Part shown: one piece after another, positions 13,662 through 13,669 of the stretch
How the letters are laid out: each line of letters starts with the position of its first letter
Position numbering within the stretch: the first letter of the stretch is position 1
Assembly: GCA_017959485.1 (NCBI GenBank)
Contig: JAGDAM010000361.1
Span: forward strand, 1-13,669
Reading direction: 5' to 3'
Source of the DNA: Clostridia bacterium
GTDB lineage: Bacteria; Bacillota_A; Clostridia; Oscillospirales; CAG-272
DNA: 13,669 bases
The notes under the pieces: generated by a model
What the model was told of the DNA's origin: nothing
The model's database searches: none
Seen by the model: the letters and a program-made list of their open reading frames with translations, nothing else
Translations under genes and position numbers: made by a program

Positions 13662-13669
13662 GTCAACTA

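Overview
This window reads as a GC-rich chromosome segment from a member of the Clostridia, probably an uncultured, gut-type lineage. The evidence is an RNase M5 with its Toprim plus DUF4093-like architecture, a peptidase-U32 tail, Dlt-like carrier and adenylation proteins, DHHW-family surface proteins, and GTG starts behind GGAGG-type ribosome sites. Every supported gene lies on the plus strand. I saw no tRNA, rRNA, CRISPR array, insertion sequence or phage gene. The organism call is inference from gene content.

Region 1 (1-3399) is housekeeping. It holds the 3' end of a U32 peptidase-family gene, then RNase M5 (rnmV, 5S rRNA maturation), a lipid-kinase-like diacylglycerol kinase, and the tRNA-modification GTPase mnmE. 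They are tightly packed: gaps of 6 and 2 bases, then an ATGA overlap between the kinase and mnmE. This looks like one operon.

Region 2 (3400-3508) is the longest gene-free stretch and is conspicuously AT-rich. It has a small hairpin just before the ribosome site of the next gene and is the natural place for a new promoter.

Region 3 (3509-13669) is a dense cluster that looks like a cell-surface acylation system. The order is carrier protein 1, MBOAT 1, stand-alone adenylation enzyme, PLP fold-type II enzyme, FkbH-like HAD-IIIC enzyme, carrier protein 2, MBOAT 2 (AlgI-like), DHHW protein 1, then a second DHHW paralogue at the right edge.

The proposed logic, which is inference, is two activation routes feeding two carriers and two membrane O-acyltransferases. 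The adenylation enzyme would load an amino acid, possibly acidic rather than D-alanine, onto carrier 1. The FkbH-like enzyme would load a glyceryl-type C3 unit from a phosphorylated glycolytic intermediate onto carrier 2. The two MBOATs would pass these groups across the membrane, and the membrane-anchored SGNH-like DHHW proteins would complete transfer to an extracellular polymer. No glycosyltransferase or polymerase is visible here, so the acceptor is unknown.

The most notable points are the dual Dlt/AlgI hybrid layout, a bacterial Ig-like (BIG2) domain and acidic Thr/Pro linker spliced into DHHW protein 1, and an in-frame TGA in the second DHHW gene at a position where its paralogue has glycine.
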